DNA from: Brienomyrus brachyistius
Taxonomy: Eukaryota > Chordata > Actinopteri > Osteoglossiformes > Mormyridae
Assembly (NCBI RefSeq): GCF_023856365.1
Contig: NW_026042444.1
Location: 62,001 to 126,000, forward strand
Direction of reading: 5' to 3'
DNA: 64,000 nucleotides
Each line of letters starts with the position of its first letter. The stretch's first letter is position 1. The translations under genes and the position numbers were made by a program. This document shows, in pieces, positions 11,657 to 22,770 of this stretch. The notes beneath the pieces are model-generated. The model searched no databases, was not told the origin of the DNA, and worked only from the letters and a program-made list of their open reading frames with translations.

Positions 11657-13783
11657 ATGGCGCAGAGGTGAGTAGCTTGTTAGCTCTCCAAAATGTCTTT
11701 GAATTCTTCAACTGATGTTGTGCTACTTCGATTATTTAGCCTTTTATACTATAATGAAATAGTAAATGTCTATAATACAATAAAAAACATTACATATTTT
11801 TTTAATATTACATATTTTTTAACGTCATTTAAAGTGCAGTGGTTTTTATTGCTACTGTGGTTGCTAATATTTAAATAATGACAGACTATTTGGTTAGTAA
11901 ATTCATCTCAAACATGCTAGTTTAGTAGGGCTTCCCAACCTTTCGATGTCCGCGGATCGGTTTCCGTCGTAGAAAAGTGTCACGGATGGGTAAGACGGCG
12001 GTATAATTTGGGGGTTCCCACGCCGAGCGGCGGGAGATTGACGGTGTATACGGACATGCGGGGCTAATGGCGTATTTCCGTACATCAATACGGGCAGCTT
12101 TCTTTCCAAAACGGCGCGATCCCCTAATAAACGGGACGGCTGGCTCCTCTACCCCCGGTTGTCTGCCGCCCGGTGCAATACTCTGCGCGGACGGTACCGG
12201 AACACCGACCGGAAGTTGGGACCCCCTACTGTACAGGGTGGTAGGTAAATTGTTAAAAAAAATTTGGGCCATTACTTTCGGAGTAGGCTAGATGCTTCTA
12301 AGTTTATCATTACATCTATTTACATTGTTACACAGGATTAACACTTTCAAATATTCTTAGCTTGGTTAGTGTTAACTCAGTTCTTGGTAGTATTCATCTG
12401 GGTATTTATTTGATGTGGAGCACAGTTGTTTCGTATTTGATTCTAGTTATAATTTGGTGACATTACTGTTTAATATGCTATTGCACTTACAGTATCGTGC
12501 ATTTTACAGTCGATTTTTTTTGCAATCTTGCTCGCTGTTTCTTTTATTCTATGTGACCCCTGTAATTATTTATTATAATAATTATAACAATTGTATTTTC
12601 TGTATGGTTGAAGAATTTCCAGCTCTTTATTTATTTTATTATCTCTCTTAAGTGCTGGTTAATCTCTCGTTTATTCCCCAGAGAGCGAATTGAGAGAGCT
12701 GATCGATGGACCAACACCCAACACTGGGAAGCCTGGAACCTGTGGGATGAAGTGATCAACTGGGGAGAAGGTGTGGAGGAGTTCTCACCAGTGACACTCC
12801 CCACTGTCCAGGCTGGGGGGGTTAAGGGGGGATTGGGGGGGTCTACTGATTTGGGTAAGGGAGGGGAGAGTGTGGGAAAGGATGGACTGCTAGCCAGCAC
12901 TAGTATTTCATCTCAAAGTCTTCAGAGTAATTACGGCCTTTCATCTGAAGACTGGGAAATTTATAAAACTTGCTACCTTAACAAAAAAAAGAAAGTCAGG
13001 AAGGACCGGAAAAGCCGGGGGGAGGGTGAGGTAAGGGGGCAGAGTAGTGAGGAATATGTGGAGGTACCAGAGTGGGGAACATTTGAGGGGAAGGCCTCCA
13101 GGGTTGTGATGGAGGGGACAGAGGCTGGTATTAGTATGATGGATATGCTAAATGGAGGTGAGGAGAATGGATGTGAGGTGGGAGTGAATGTGGAGGAGGT
13201 TAAGGGAGGAGGAGGGAGAAGTACAGGGAATGCTGTGGAATATGTGGTGTCACAAGTAGGCAGAACTTGGCTAGAACCCATCCAGGAGGAAGACCTTGAG
13301 GAAGATGAAGAAACAGATGAGGAGCTTCAGGAAGCAGAAGACACTGATGCTGCCACAGTGGACAGTTGGCAGTGCATGGCAGCATATGTAGCCAGAATAT
13401 GGCTGCAGACTTTACAGGAAGATGGACCTGAGGAAAATGAAGAAGCTGATGTGGTATTCCAGCAGGCAGAAGATGCTGATGCTACCACACTGGTCAGGTT
13501 TCAGTGTATGGTGGCATCTGAAGACAGATCACAGCTACTGACTATACCAGAAGAAGGACCTGAGGAAGAGGACGAGACTGAAGTGATGAAGACAGATAAA
13601 ACAAAAGAAGATGCCGATGCTGCCGAGAAGATCTACAGTGAAGAAGAAGTATCATTCCATGTGAATGCCGAAGATCTTTCTGAAGATGATACTGAGAAGA
13701 GCCACAAGAAGAAGAAGATGAAGTGGTGCTTCTTCTGCTGTCCCCTGCCCTTCAGAAGAAGTAGCAAGAGGCAGAAATTATAA
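11657..13783 (+). CDS. Two-exon gene of unknown family, acidic repeat protein, 370 aa (unit 1, intact)
   Basis: Exon 1 is only 11 coding bases (11657-11667: ATGGCGCAGAG followed by donor GTGAGT). The acceptor TTTATTCCCCAG ends at 12681, and exon 2 (12682-13783) continues in phase to give MAQRERIERADRW. The protein is Trp-rich at residues 12-35, Gly-rich at about 45-75, then basic (KKKKVRK). From residue 194 it has three acidic imperfect repeats of about 43 residues (for example WLEPIQEEDLEEDEE, WLQTLQEDGPEENEE). The tail is KKKKMKWCFFCCPLPFRR, a cysteine cluster beside basic residues that could be palmitoylated (inference). No known domain is recognised. The start was chosen because the open frame upstream of the acceptor has no ATG while the splice joins perfectly in both units. 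An RFX X-box precedes it, hinting at cilia-linked expression. Confidence 0.7.
11926..12260. mobile_element. hAT-type non-autonomous element inside intron 1 (unit 1)
   Basis: A CpG-rich block in AT-rich surroundings begins AGGGCTTCCCAACCTTTCG and continues with CGCGGATCGGTTTCCGTCG..AAAAGTGTCACGGAT. This arrangement is typical of Charlie-like hAT MITEs of vertebrates. Ends and target duplication are not clear. It explains the local GC rise, so no separate CpG island needs to be invoked. Confidence 0.5.
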
Positions 13784-13911
13784 GGTTGTGAATTCAGGTT
13801 TACAAATGACTTAAAGTAGTAATATAACTGCATTATTGACACCTTCACAATGCACTGTAATGCATCCATAAATATATTATAGACATGGGTATAAATATTG
13901 AAGAAAAAAAA

Positions 13912-14040
13912 GCATAACACATTATAGCCATGTTTATTATGGATTAATGGCCGATATAATGTATTATGAAGATATTTATTGTGTATATATAGATCAGAGC
14001 ATTCATAATGCATTATCAAGATAGCTATAATGTGTTATGC
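13912..14040. repeat. 17-bp perfect inverted repeat, 95-bp loop (unit 1)
   Basis: GCATAACACATTATAGC at 13912-13928 is exactly complementary to 14024-14040. The loop is full of shorter ATAATG/CATTAT palindromes. It is likely a palindromic MITE relic, or it could fold in the 3' UTR of the gene just upstream. In unit 2 the right arm carries one mismatch. Confidence 0.75.
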
Positions 14041-14249
14041 CTTTGTATAAGTATTTACAGCCGTGTTTTTAATACTTTTATAAATGATTCATAAGGCATT
14101 AATTGGGTATTTATTTATTTATTAGTTATATGACTGCTTTAAGTAAAGTTAAGTAAAGTGTTTATTTTCTTTTTCTTAGAATACCCGTGTTAGAGCCCTG
14201 CATTGGGACTGGGATCCCGCGGGACCCAACGGAAAGTGATACTGTTTAA

Positions 14250-14545
14250 GTGTTAATGTAGCTATAAGATACGATAGGATAAGATATGCTGAGTTAAAAT
14301 ATAAGATAGGCTAAGACGAAATATATTAATATAAGCTAAGTTGAAATATAATAAGATAAGATAGGCTAAGTTAAAATATAATAAGATAGGTTAAGTTAAG
14401 ATATGACAAGATAGGCTAAGATAAAATATGATAGGCTAAGTTAACATATGATAAGATAGGCTAAGTTAAAATATGATGATAGGCTAAGTTAAAATATAAG
14501 ATGGGTTAAGTTAACATATGATAAGGTAGGCTATGTTAAGATAAG
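14250..14545. repeat. Minisatellite, unit about 24 bp (unit 1)
   Basis: Imperfect tandem repeats of the form ATAAGATAGGCTAAGTTAAA. Unit 2 has a somewhat different number and order of repeats (about 39730-40065), which accounts for part of the length difference between the two copies here. An AATAAA at about 14553 is a candidate poly(A) signal for the two-exon gene. Confidence 0.85.
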
Positions 14546-14555
14546 AGATTTGCAA

Positions 14556-17260
14556 TAAAACATATTTACTTTTCAAACTGTGTCTTTGTCATCTTTTCAG
14601 TGTTGTGTCTGTCTTTGTTTGATAATTTTGAATCGTTAATTTATATCTGTCACTCTCCTAAATGTCAATAAGCAGAGACGGAGGAATGGGAGGAAGGTAC
14701 AGTTAAGTATAAATGATAAAGTATCAAAATCACAGTGTTGCCTTATTTTGACGCAGAGAAAGTAATTTCAGTGTTACTACCACATATGAGTTAACGGCTG
14801 CAAATGTTGGTGTTAGAAGTGCCAGTAAATAATGCGGCGTAAGTTTAACTCCGGTGTGTTTCTGAAAAACACGCAGCCTGCCTGCTGTCATTCGTCGCAC
14901 ATGTAGGAGGCTATTCTGGTAAGTAACAGGTAAAGTTGTCATTTAACGTAATGCTAACGTGCATTACCAGTTAGTAAGTGTTTTACTATATCACACACCT
15001 TACGTCCTTTATAGTTTTAGCCCGGTGCACTCTGTATCCATGCTAACTAGCTAGCTAATGTTAACATGACGCAGTACAGTCTTCCAGCTTGGGGATTCCC
15101 ACCCCTGTCCGCGGCCAGTATTCCGCAGGGGGGTTTGCGGAGGTGTTGGTTGCAAATGCAAACGATCCCTTCATGTTCATGCGTTGTGTCCTAATGTGTA
15201 AATAAAAGATAACTATCAAATTCAATGTTCATGTCCTATTATACTAGATAAGACTGTAAAATAGTTTGCCCTGCATATGGATGCCATGTAGTCAGAGTAT
15301 GATCAAGATAGGGTGTGAGTGTGGAAAAAAGACAAATGTAACAGTATTTGAGGGAAGAGTGTGAAGGAGGGAAATGTAGGGAGAAGGAGGTTCCTCGGAG
15401 CTCCGAGATGTGTTTAGCTGTAATAAATCTGAAATATAGCTATATGACATAGTTTTTGATAAAACCAGCATTTATTTTTTAGGTTTGTCGAGCTCCGTCA
15501 AAACAATTAGAACGAGTTCATTATGTAACTGGAACCCCTCTCACATGTAAACACAGTGACACACTACAGCATTGGTTTGTTGTCTGAGGCTATGATACTG
15601 ACCACAAACACATTCTCAAATTTCACTGCACCAATCACAGCATATGCAGGCAGAAAAATGATCGCAAAAAACATTCAGCATTAGACTCTAAAACCGTCTG
15701 TAATGTCTGTGTTTATCCAGTGGACCATAAATTAAAATAAGCTTTCCTATTTCAGTTTCTTTTAGATGTTATAAAGTAATAAATAAACAATCATAATAAT
15801 TAAACCATGTATTACTGACTATCAGACAACTTCAACAAGTTACCACATGGATGCAAAATCAAAGATATTCATTTGCGCCTGGCACTAACCATGTATTCCT
15901 TCACAGTACTAAGCCATAGAAAGGGCCCCAATGAAACCCCTGCATTCCTGCATCGCAGATACTCTAATCTCAGCATTTATAAGATTATATTTGTACTACC
16001 TGCCAATTTTTATATTAGACGAGACTAAAAATTGAGAAATATCTATATGCAGAAGTAGTTTTTCCTGATAAGAAGGATAATATCAAGACTGTCAGCATTT
16101 ACAAATCGAATTATGACATATCTGAGTAGCCCAGACTGTCCGGAAAACAAAGCCGTACAGCATATGTGGATGACTAATGTACATACAGTGTAATAAGCTT
16201 ATAATCAAATGGATAGAAAAACGCTCAATAATAGACAGGATTCAGAGGGTAAATAAGGTGCATCATGTGGAAGAGAAGTTAGGTGGCGTTGGGGTGCATT
16301 GTGAGTTTCATCTGGTAGCTAGAAAGGAACAAACAGGGCTTTAGGGGGGGGGGGGGGTACTTCTCCTGGGGCTACATCGCTCTACCTTTTTCTAAAATTA
16401 TTTATTTAAAAAAAAATCTTTTCTCCTTACACTATAATGGCAGGTTTAGGACTAATACAGTACAGTCATAGCCAGTGTCAAGGATTCTATGCATTGCTAC
16501 ACAGAGACAAGTCCAGATATTGAGCCCAAGGCTAAAATTGTGGTTTACTTACAAGTGCACTTTGCTGGGCAGTGGGGGTGTTTGTCCTTCTCTGCTCACA
16601 TTTTCCCCTCTTATCCTGTCTTCTCCTCCGCAGCACTTCCTCCTTCTCTCTGTTGCTCCTATATTCCCTCCCCTCCAGTCATCTATGTTCTCCTTCCTCT
16701 GTGGTCTCTCCTCTTCTCCCATTCTTCAGTTATACTGTCTTCTCCGCTCTCCCTGTATCCCTCTTGTCTTCTGGTCCTGTCATCTCTTCTCCAGTCATCC
16801 CCTGCTTCTCAGTCATCTCTGCATCTTTTCTCTCATTTGTTTGCTTATTCTTTGATTGTTTGTGTTATTCCTTAACTCACCACCCCATGCTGGATGAGTC
16901 TTGATGTTTTTTGTTCTTTTTAAAGTTAGGCTTCTTCCTTTGTTTTTGTGCCATATCTTCTGCCCTCTTCTGGTTGCGGCAGTGCATGACACGGCTGGAA
17001 AAATAGGGTTTATTACAACACACATCAAAACCAATAGGATCATTATGGATCCAAAATAAACAGCAAATGTCCAGGAATGAACTAAATGATGGAATAAACA
17101 CAACTAGAGAACTATATACATACATACAACATACAGCTATAATGAACCATCAAAGAACAGAAGCAGAACAGGCACTTAAATACACAGCTAACAAGACACA
17201 GTGCAGGACAGTGAGAATCATAACCAATAACAAGGACTGAGGGCAACCCAGGAACAGGCG
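14556..17260. other. No gene recognised; pyrimidine-rich and poly-G tracts
   Basis: Intergenic sequence. A G14 run lies at 16344-16357, and a TC-rich block at 16590-16860 opens long Ser/Leu/Pro frames in all plus frames. These are composition artefacts. No promoter or RNA gene is evident. The counterpart in unit 2 is about 40076-42790, where the G run is 24 bases. Confidence 0.55.
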
Positions 17261-17266
17261 TTACAG

Positions 17267-17611
17267 TTAAACAGCACTGGTGAAATCAAAGTGACCTTTC
17301 AGCCACATGGTCAGCTCTGCATCGCCCTCTGCTGTTTGCATTAGAAGCTGCTTGAAATTCCCACTCTCCTTACCAACACCTCGAAAAGCCAGGCCTTGCC
17401 GTGCCAAGTACTTAACTTCAGAAGATTTTTCCTCACTTGCTGCTGCTCTTTCCAGCTCATCTGAAGGTTGAATATTAACAGGATTGATCTTCTGAATCCA
17501 TGTCATCAGTGCTAATCTGTGGCACTGCCTGTCTTTATGTGCACTGAATTTCCCCAGTGCCTTTTCCAGTTTCACATGCCAGTCTTCACAAGAGCTGAAT
17601 GTGTCTTTCAT
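17267..17611 (-). pseudogene. Fragment of a hAT/ZMYM-type transposase (unit 1)
   Basis: An open stretch of 114 codons without its own gene context. The segment KYLARQGLAFRGVGKESGNF..LL matches the conserved 'LARQGLAFRGH...NF..LL' block of DUF4371-type hAT transposases and the domesticated ZMYM proteins. Catalytic and dimerisation regions are absent. The copy in unit 2 (42797-43141) differs by two residues (SEV to SGA). Confidence 0.65.
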
Positions 17612-17678
17612 GCCAGTTTAGACATTTGTGTTACAAATTATTTTGCACAGTAGAAACAAAGAACCCCCCTTAAGACGA

Positions 17679-17699
17679 GGGGGGGGGGGGGGGGGGGGG
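17679..17699 (+). repeat. Poly-G tract, 21 G (unit 1)
   Basis: A run of 21 G, reduced to 6 G at 43209-43214 in unit 2. Such tracts are unstable in replication and in sequencing. A (CT)n microsatellite follows at about 17852-17879. Confidence 0.9.
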
Positions 17700-17879
17700 C
17701 TGTAAGGGAGCCCAGTGTGATCTTTAAACCATTTCTCCTGAAAGCAGGGTCTCCTGTTTGATAGACGTGACATTTACATTTGGCTGATTTGGTGAAGGTC
17801 CAAGCTCCTCCCCCCTCCTCCCTAATACACCTTCATCTTCACCTGCCTGTCTTCTCTCTCTCTCTCTCTCTCTCTCTCT

Positions 17880-19790
17880 GTCATTGACTCACACTCAGTC
17901 TCCCTGCTTAAATGCCATATCTGAAATACACACCACAAGCCAAACTAAGAAGCATATTAAACTAACATCAGGATCAGGCTACTGTAACGTCATTATTCAC
18001 TCTTAACCATCAATATTTGCTCCTTTTCTCACTCCCCTCCATGTCACCTGCATTCTCTGCTGTCAGCAGCCTCTTGCTGTCTCTCCCTCTTCATCTTTAC
18101 TCTCAGCACAGCAGAGTCTACATGAAAGCAGTTATCAGTAAACAAGTGGTGTTTCTTGGCATGATGCTCAGGAATGGATCTCTCAGGATTTGTTATCTGA
18201 ATGGGATGATTAATATATGAAGAACCCTTGACTCACATACTGTATACGTCTATCATCTGACTGGCACTAATTATCTCACTGTCTCTACTTACTTTCCTGC
18301 TTTTCTGTGGTTGCCCAAAAACTCACGATTGTCACACTTCCTCTTCATGATGACACTGTGAATAAAAGCTGACTGTAATAAAACTACCTTCATTTAAATC
18401 ACACATTAATAATGCAAAATACCTTAAGTAAGAAAGTATAGCTTTCTACAGTAATGGAATATAAAATTAATTAAACCTATTACTGTCTATAAAATAACAC
18501 ATTCAGCACTATATCAGACTTTACATGGGCTTTCTGACCAATATAAATATACCTGAATGAGCACCGTTGTTAGTTTCTAGGAGAATGTGCAGCTAATAAC
18601 ATCTCCAGGTAACTTAGCCAACGCAACTGCACATGAGGCAATTGTTATAATTATAATCGTAGTAGGGGTAGGGGGCGCTATAGAGCGAAAGGGTGACTAC
18701 GCCACTCTGTAACTGTCACTAAGACGGTTATTTTATAATCACCTTTTGCTGGTTTGATTTAATATAGAATGTATACTGTGAAATGTATGCCAGTGCCCTC
18801 TGCTGACTATTTAATTGATCCGTGTTAACCCTTGAATACATGGTCATGTGACGGAATAGGGTAGGAGTAAATGCATGCTGGGAGATTCATGGAGTCAACT
18901 TGTGGTTTGTCGGCTTGTCACGGCAGGATCTGTAATAACTCCTAAGCATTTTGTCAGAAGGCGCAAACGGTAATTTATATTTATTGTATTTACTTGTTGT
19001 CTTGTATTGAAAAGTGGAATTGCGGTGATGTATGAGCCGCTGTTTAGCGGTAATATCATGGATCTTTTAGAATGTCTTGTAAGATGAAATGTAATGCAGG
19101 AATTTAATAATATGTTTATTTTATAGTTTTTCATGGTGTCTAGAAGAATAAAGACGAAATAAACTTCACCATCTGTCAGGCGTATGTTTTCTGTACCAAA
19201 TGAAGAACTTTTGGAGCTGTTATATCTTGTATAGTAAAGGTAACCTTACAGTAAATGACTTCTGCTGTGATCTGAAGCTATATAAAAAATTTTATTAAAT
19301 AAGATTAAATTTACCTTCTGCGAGGGGCACCCTAATATAATGATATATATAATAATTATAATATAATATAATTATATAATTATAATAAATGTAGTATAAT
19401 TATAATTGTGCCCTATTCAAACAATAAAGAGAAACTACATGCAGCACTGAAAAACTATTCCACGGCCAAAAAAAATGTAAACATTCTTTCTATATCAGAA
19501 GATAGTCTCTGACTGAAATTTCTGTAACAGGCGCCGAATGGGAAATCTTTATATAAACTGATAGCAATTAACCTAAGAGTGCATGCTTGGATTGTAGTAT
19601 CTGCATGTACTGTGGAACTAAAAAGAATCATAATCAACATATATAATTACGTAAATGAAAAACAAATACGTTGCATTTTGCTTAATAGTTTTGCACGTTG
19701 CCATAATTTATATTTAATTTAAAGTATGAAGCACCCAAGCAAAGTTTATGTTGAAATAATACTCAAGATTCTTAAGTCTTAGCTCTGGCA
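17880..19790. other. No gene recognised
   Basis: Mostly AT-rich sequence. An ATAAT/TATAAT-rich low-complexity stretch lies at about 19335-19410. In unit 2 the homologous point is followed by about 0.8 kb of sequence absent here. Short frames (18017-18220, 18895-19134) show no domain. Confidence 0.5.
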
Positions 19791-19928
19791 CAGTGGTGGA
19801 TCTAGAAAATTTTACATGGGGTGGCAAGAGATTTTAACAGAGTGGCATGGAGGTTCAGTGAGAAACCGACTATCATTCAGAATCGTGGAGCTCAGGAGCA
19901 TACTTCCACTGAAAAGGTGACAATTTAT

Positions 19929-20183
19929 CTAAGCATTTGGACTCTCATGGTTAAAACAATGCTGATTGTAAATTTCATTATCACTGACCAGTTGTTTTTC
20001 TTTGTTGTGCTGTGCAGCAGAACGTTTCACAAACATATCCAAATTAAGAGCCTTTGCACACTGATTCTCAATGCTCAGCAGAGTTTCCAGGTCCGCGGGG
20101 TTCATGCCCAATTGTGCTATTTTGAAAACATAGTTTCGGGTAAATATTAGGTCATGGGTTGCGGATTTTTGGGCTGATTTCAT
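19929..20183 (-). pseudogene. C-terminal relic of a hAT transposase (unit 1)
   Basis: The minus-strand frame contains ADLETLLSIENQCAKALNLD followed by a short basic end. This resembles the 'LALLSIE...AKSLD.D..I..FA' end of the hAT dimerisation domain. Just beyond, at about 19792-19830, the CAGTGGTGGATCTAGAAAAT sequence looks like a hAT terminal region. It may belong to the same dead element as the fragment at 17267-17611. Confidence 0.55.
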
Positions 20184-20460
20184 AATGTTATACAGCAGCA
20201 GACTGCAAGGGGAAAAAGAAACTAATTATTATCAGTGCAAGTGGCTCCTAATCCTGAGTAATGCTGAATCTCTAGCCACCTAAAGTAAGAGACAGATGCA
20301 CACGGAAAGCAGGGCTGCCGACTACCATGCATCTGGCATGACTTTCACGCTCTCAGACACTCACGCAAGGAATCTTCCACTATATTATTCCACTATAAGC
20401 CTAAATGTAGCTACATCAGAAGCGTTGGTGTAGTTTGCATACCCTACATACCATTTAGAA

Positions 20461-20776
20461 CAGGGGTCACCACCATGGTGCCCACTGGCACCAGGATGCC
20501 CCCAAGAACCACATGAGTCACCCACGGACCTGTTCTAAAAATACCACAACTCACCAGTGTGCAGCGACTAAAATTTAATTTTATCTTGTTGCTATTCTTC
20601 TTTAATCACATTTGTATTTATATAGATTTGAAAATGACAATATCCAAAAAAGCATTTAAAACGTGTTTATTCTACATGAAGTTTAGATAAGTTTAGGTAA
20701 AGTCTGTTCTGGTAGCCTTTGTATGGCTCAGTACCCGTGAAGTAGCTCTCAGTTTCAAAAAGGTTGCTGACCCTTG
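20461..20776. mobile_element. hAT-like MITE, decayed (unit 1)
   Basis: The left end CAGGGGTCACCACCATGG and the right end GGTTGCTGACCCTTG form imperfect terminal inverted repeats of a widespread fish hAT-type MITE. No intact target duplication was found. Unit 2 has the same copy at 46758-47073, immediately before its LTR element insertion. Confidence 0.6.
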
Positions 20777-21410
20777 ATATATAGTATACCCCAATCATGG
20801 GTGATATATCCTAATCAGTAAAATAACAGTCGGCTAAATTCCGCATAGTGATCTCATTAACTGCGTGTTGTTGCTGAAATACATCACACAGACGTCGGGG
20901 GAATGTCGAATCATCAGAATATGTAAGATTTATACATTTGGTTAAGTTGAACGCATTTGCTGTTGAATGCAATTCCTATCACATTAACAATTACTGGTTG
21001 AAAAATGAATTGCTGTTAGTGTCTTAAATCATACTGCTATAAAAGTAAAATTTACAAGAGAAATCAATATGCTTAGAATATGGGTTAAGATGGAAAATAA
21101 TTTTTCCATCCCAATCCCAATCATGTTGATGCAAATTTACAGCAGTGTGGATTCTCAGAAAAAAAGGTTCTCTGACATAAAGATCAGCAATACAGTGCAA
21201 ATAACATTTAATTTCACATTTATACAAAAAAAGGACAGGGCATTTCGATGATAAAATCTGTAGTGAACAATAAGTCGCATCAAAACAAAACCTGGTATTC
21301 GGTCATGCTACCTTAAGGTTAAACATTACTTTGTGCAAAGTTCCTTGTTCTGAAATAAATACTTTCTGCAATAGCACATCCAACCATATTCACACAGTCT
21401 TTATCGTTAC

Positions 21411-22658
21411 TTATTTATTCAGCCGTTTTTTTCTTACTGACAGCATCTCATAAAAAGGGTCAGTGCTCACAGCAGCAGTGATGCTCTGTATCCACTTGTC
21501 CTTCTCCTCAGGGGTTGGCGCCGAGATGCGGTACACCACATGATTTCCCTCTCCCAGGCGGCCGTCCGCCTCCGTTTTGCAGGCTTTCATCAGCTGTCTG
21601 CTGTTGTTAGGGATGTACAGTTCAAAGCAGTTAGGCTTCCTGAGATCCTTCACCTCACGGATGCTCAGATTCTCCAGCGGAATGATCACCCTGGGTTTCT
21701 TATCCGTAGTATGTTTAAAGTAGTAAAGGCAGTTATCCATCAGGATGAACCACCTCCTTTTCCATGTTTTCACCCGTCCTCCTCCCATTTTGAAGAGCCA
21801 ACCCTCTCTGTCAGGGTTGAAGAAGGCATTGTTCCCATTGTCTTCAGGAATCTTGAATGGCTCATTCTTTATGCTCTTATAAAGATTTCGGAGGAGATCA
21901 TCTGGCAGGTTGCCTCCATCATTGATTCCTCGATTCATGGAGATGAACCTGTCCACACTGGGCTTGTCTCTCACATTTGGATTATAAAGGCTAGTGTTTA
22001 GCATGATTATGGAAAATGAAAGTACATAGCAGGTGTCAATGTTCTGGAAGACTCCAGGATTACATTGACAGTACCTCTGCGCAAAGGCCTCCATCATCCT
22101 GTCAATCTTTTGTGCTTCTCCTGGCAGACGGAAACTCCAGAGGAACTGCCTGAGAGCCTGTACCAGGTTGAACCCTGCGAATTCATGAAGCCCAAGAAAT
22201 GTTTGGAGGACTTGGATATTGAAGTCGTCTCTCTCACCCAGGTAATCCCCAATGGCTGTTTTGTTCAGCCCCTCTCCCTTGTATAGGAGCTGGGCGATGT
22301 CCTCAGACGTGTGCCGGAGAAGATTGTTTTGTACCATGAACAGGATACCCTTCTTAGGGTCCATGTTGAATTTCTTTCTTCCCATGGCGACATGCCTATT
22401 CTTTTCTAAGATTTGGCTGCGTTTGGTGCTGGATTCAAGGACCTCCACTTCCATGAGGGCCTCTCTCAGCGCCTCCCGCAGCCTCTGGATCTCCAGCAGA
22501 AGGGCTCCTTTCCTCAGCCGGATGTCCTCAAGATCAGAGTGCTTCTCTGGACTCAGGTCCATGGAGACTGCAGCAGACAGGAAAAGGAGATCGTCAGCGG
22601 GTGTGGAGCTCAGCAGGTTGGCCATCTCTGCCAGTTTGGTTGTTGGTTCAACTCCCAT
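21411..22658 (-). CDS. Intronless cytohesin-like Arf exchange factor, 415 aa (unit 1)
   Basis: Cytohesins are Arf GTPase exchange factors recruited to membranes by phosphoinositides. In order: a species-specific N-terminus (1-32), a charged coiled-coil-like segment (about 40-75), a Sec7 domain (about 85-267) with the glutamate finger in GDYLGERD (E142) and the [17 protein letters not shown] groove motif, then a PH domain (about 284-402; [15 protein letters not shown]) and a basic tail (RKKRLNK). It has the three-glycine PH form. Three residues are missing between Sec7 and PH relative to the usual DGNDLTHTFF stretch. Vertebrate cytohesin genes have many introns; a single uninterrupted frame indicates a retrocopy. 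The MDLSPE start region and CNPGVF are somewhat CYTH4-like, but the paralogue cannot be fixed. No poly(A) tail or target duplication was recognised. Intact in both units, so it may be functional. Confidence 0.85.
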   Translation of the reverse strand: MGVEPTTKLAEMANLLSSTPADDLLFLSAAVSMDLSPEKHSDLEDIRLRKGALLLEIQRLREALREALMEVEVLESSTKRSQILEKNRHVAMGRKKFNMDPKKGILFMVQNNLLRHTSEDIAQLLYKGEGLNKTAIGDYLGERDDFNIQVLQTFLGLHEFAGFNLVQALRQFLWSFRLPGEAQKIDRMMEAFAQRYCQCNPGVFQNIDTCYVLSFSIIMLNTSLYNPNVRDKPSVDRFISMNRGINDGGNLPDDLLRNLYKSIKNEPFKIPEDNGNNAFFNPDREGWLFKMGGGRVKTWKRRWFILMDNCLYYFKHTTDKKPRVIIPLENLSIREVKDLRKPNCFELYIPNNSRQLMKACKTEADGRLGEGNHVVYRISAPTPEEKDKWIQSITAAVSTDPFYEMLSVRKKRLNK

Positions 22659-22680
22659 GGCAGAGTAATCGTAACATTGT

Positions 22681-22770
22681 TAAGCCCTTGAGCAAGTCCC
22701 TTAGACCCAAGTGCTCTGACCCCAAACTCTCCTCACTTCGGACAAAAGCATATGCTGAATATATGTAATC
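22681..22770. mobile_element. Fish SINE/LINE 3' tail relic upstream of the cytohesin copy (unit 1)
   Basis: Sequence of the type GACAAAAGCATATGCTGAATA resembles the common fish SINE tail (GGATAAAAGCGTCTGCTAAATG). It is preceded by CTTGAGCAAGTCCCTTAGACC. The copy in unit 2 is at 52575-52664. It could provide part of the 5' UTR of the retrocopy. Confidence 0.5.

Noticed and set aside
11940..12240. CpG-island promoter within intron 1
   Set aside because: The GC- and CpG-rich block matches a hAT-type repeat, which explains its composition.
12608..12681. Upstream extension of the exon 2 frame of the two-exon gene
   Set aside because: It begins at TTG, has no ATG, and ends in a strong acceptor that joins in phase to a coding exon 1.
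16475..16904. Overlapping 110-128 aa Ser/Leu/Pro frames (and 41998-42425)
   Set aside because: All three plus frames are open because of a TC-rich tract; no motif, no start context, no selective pattern between units.
17267..20183. A single intact hAT gene spanning both transposase fragments
   Set aside because: The fragments are 2.3 kb apart with no frame linking them and no catalytic core; at best one dead element.
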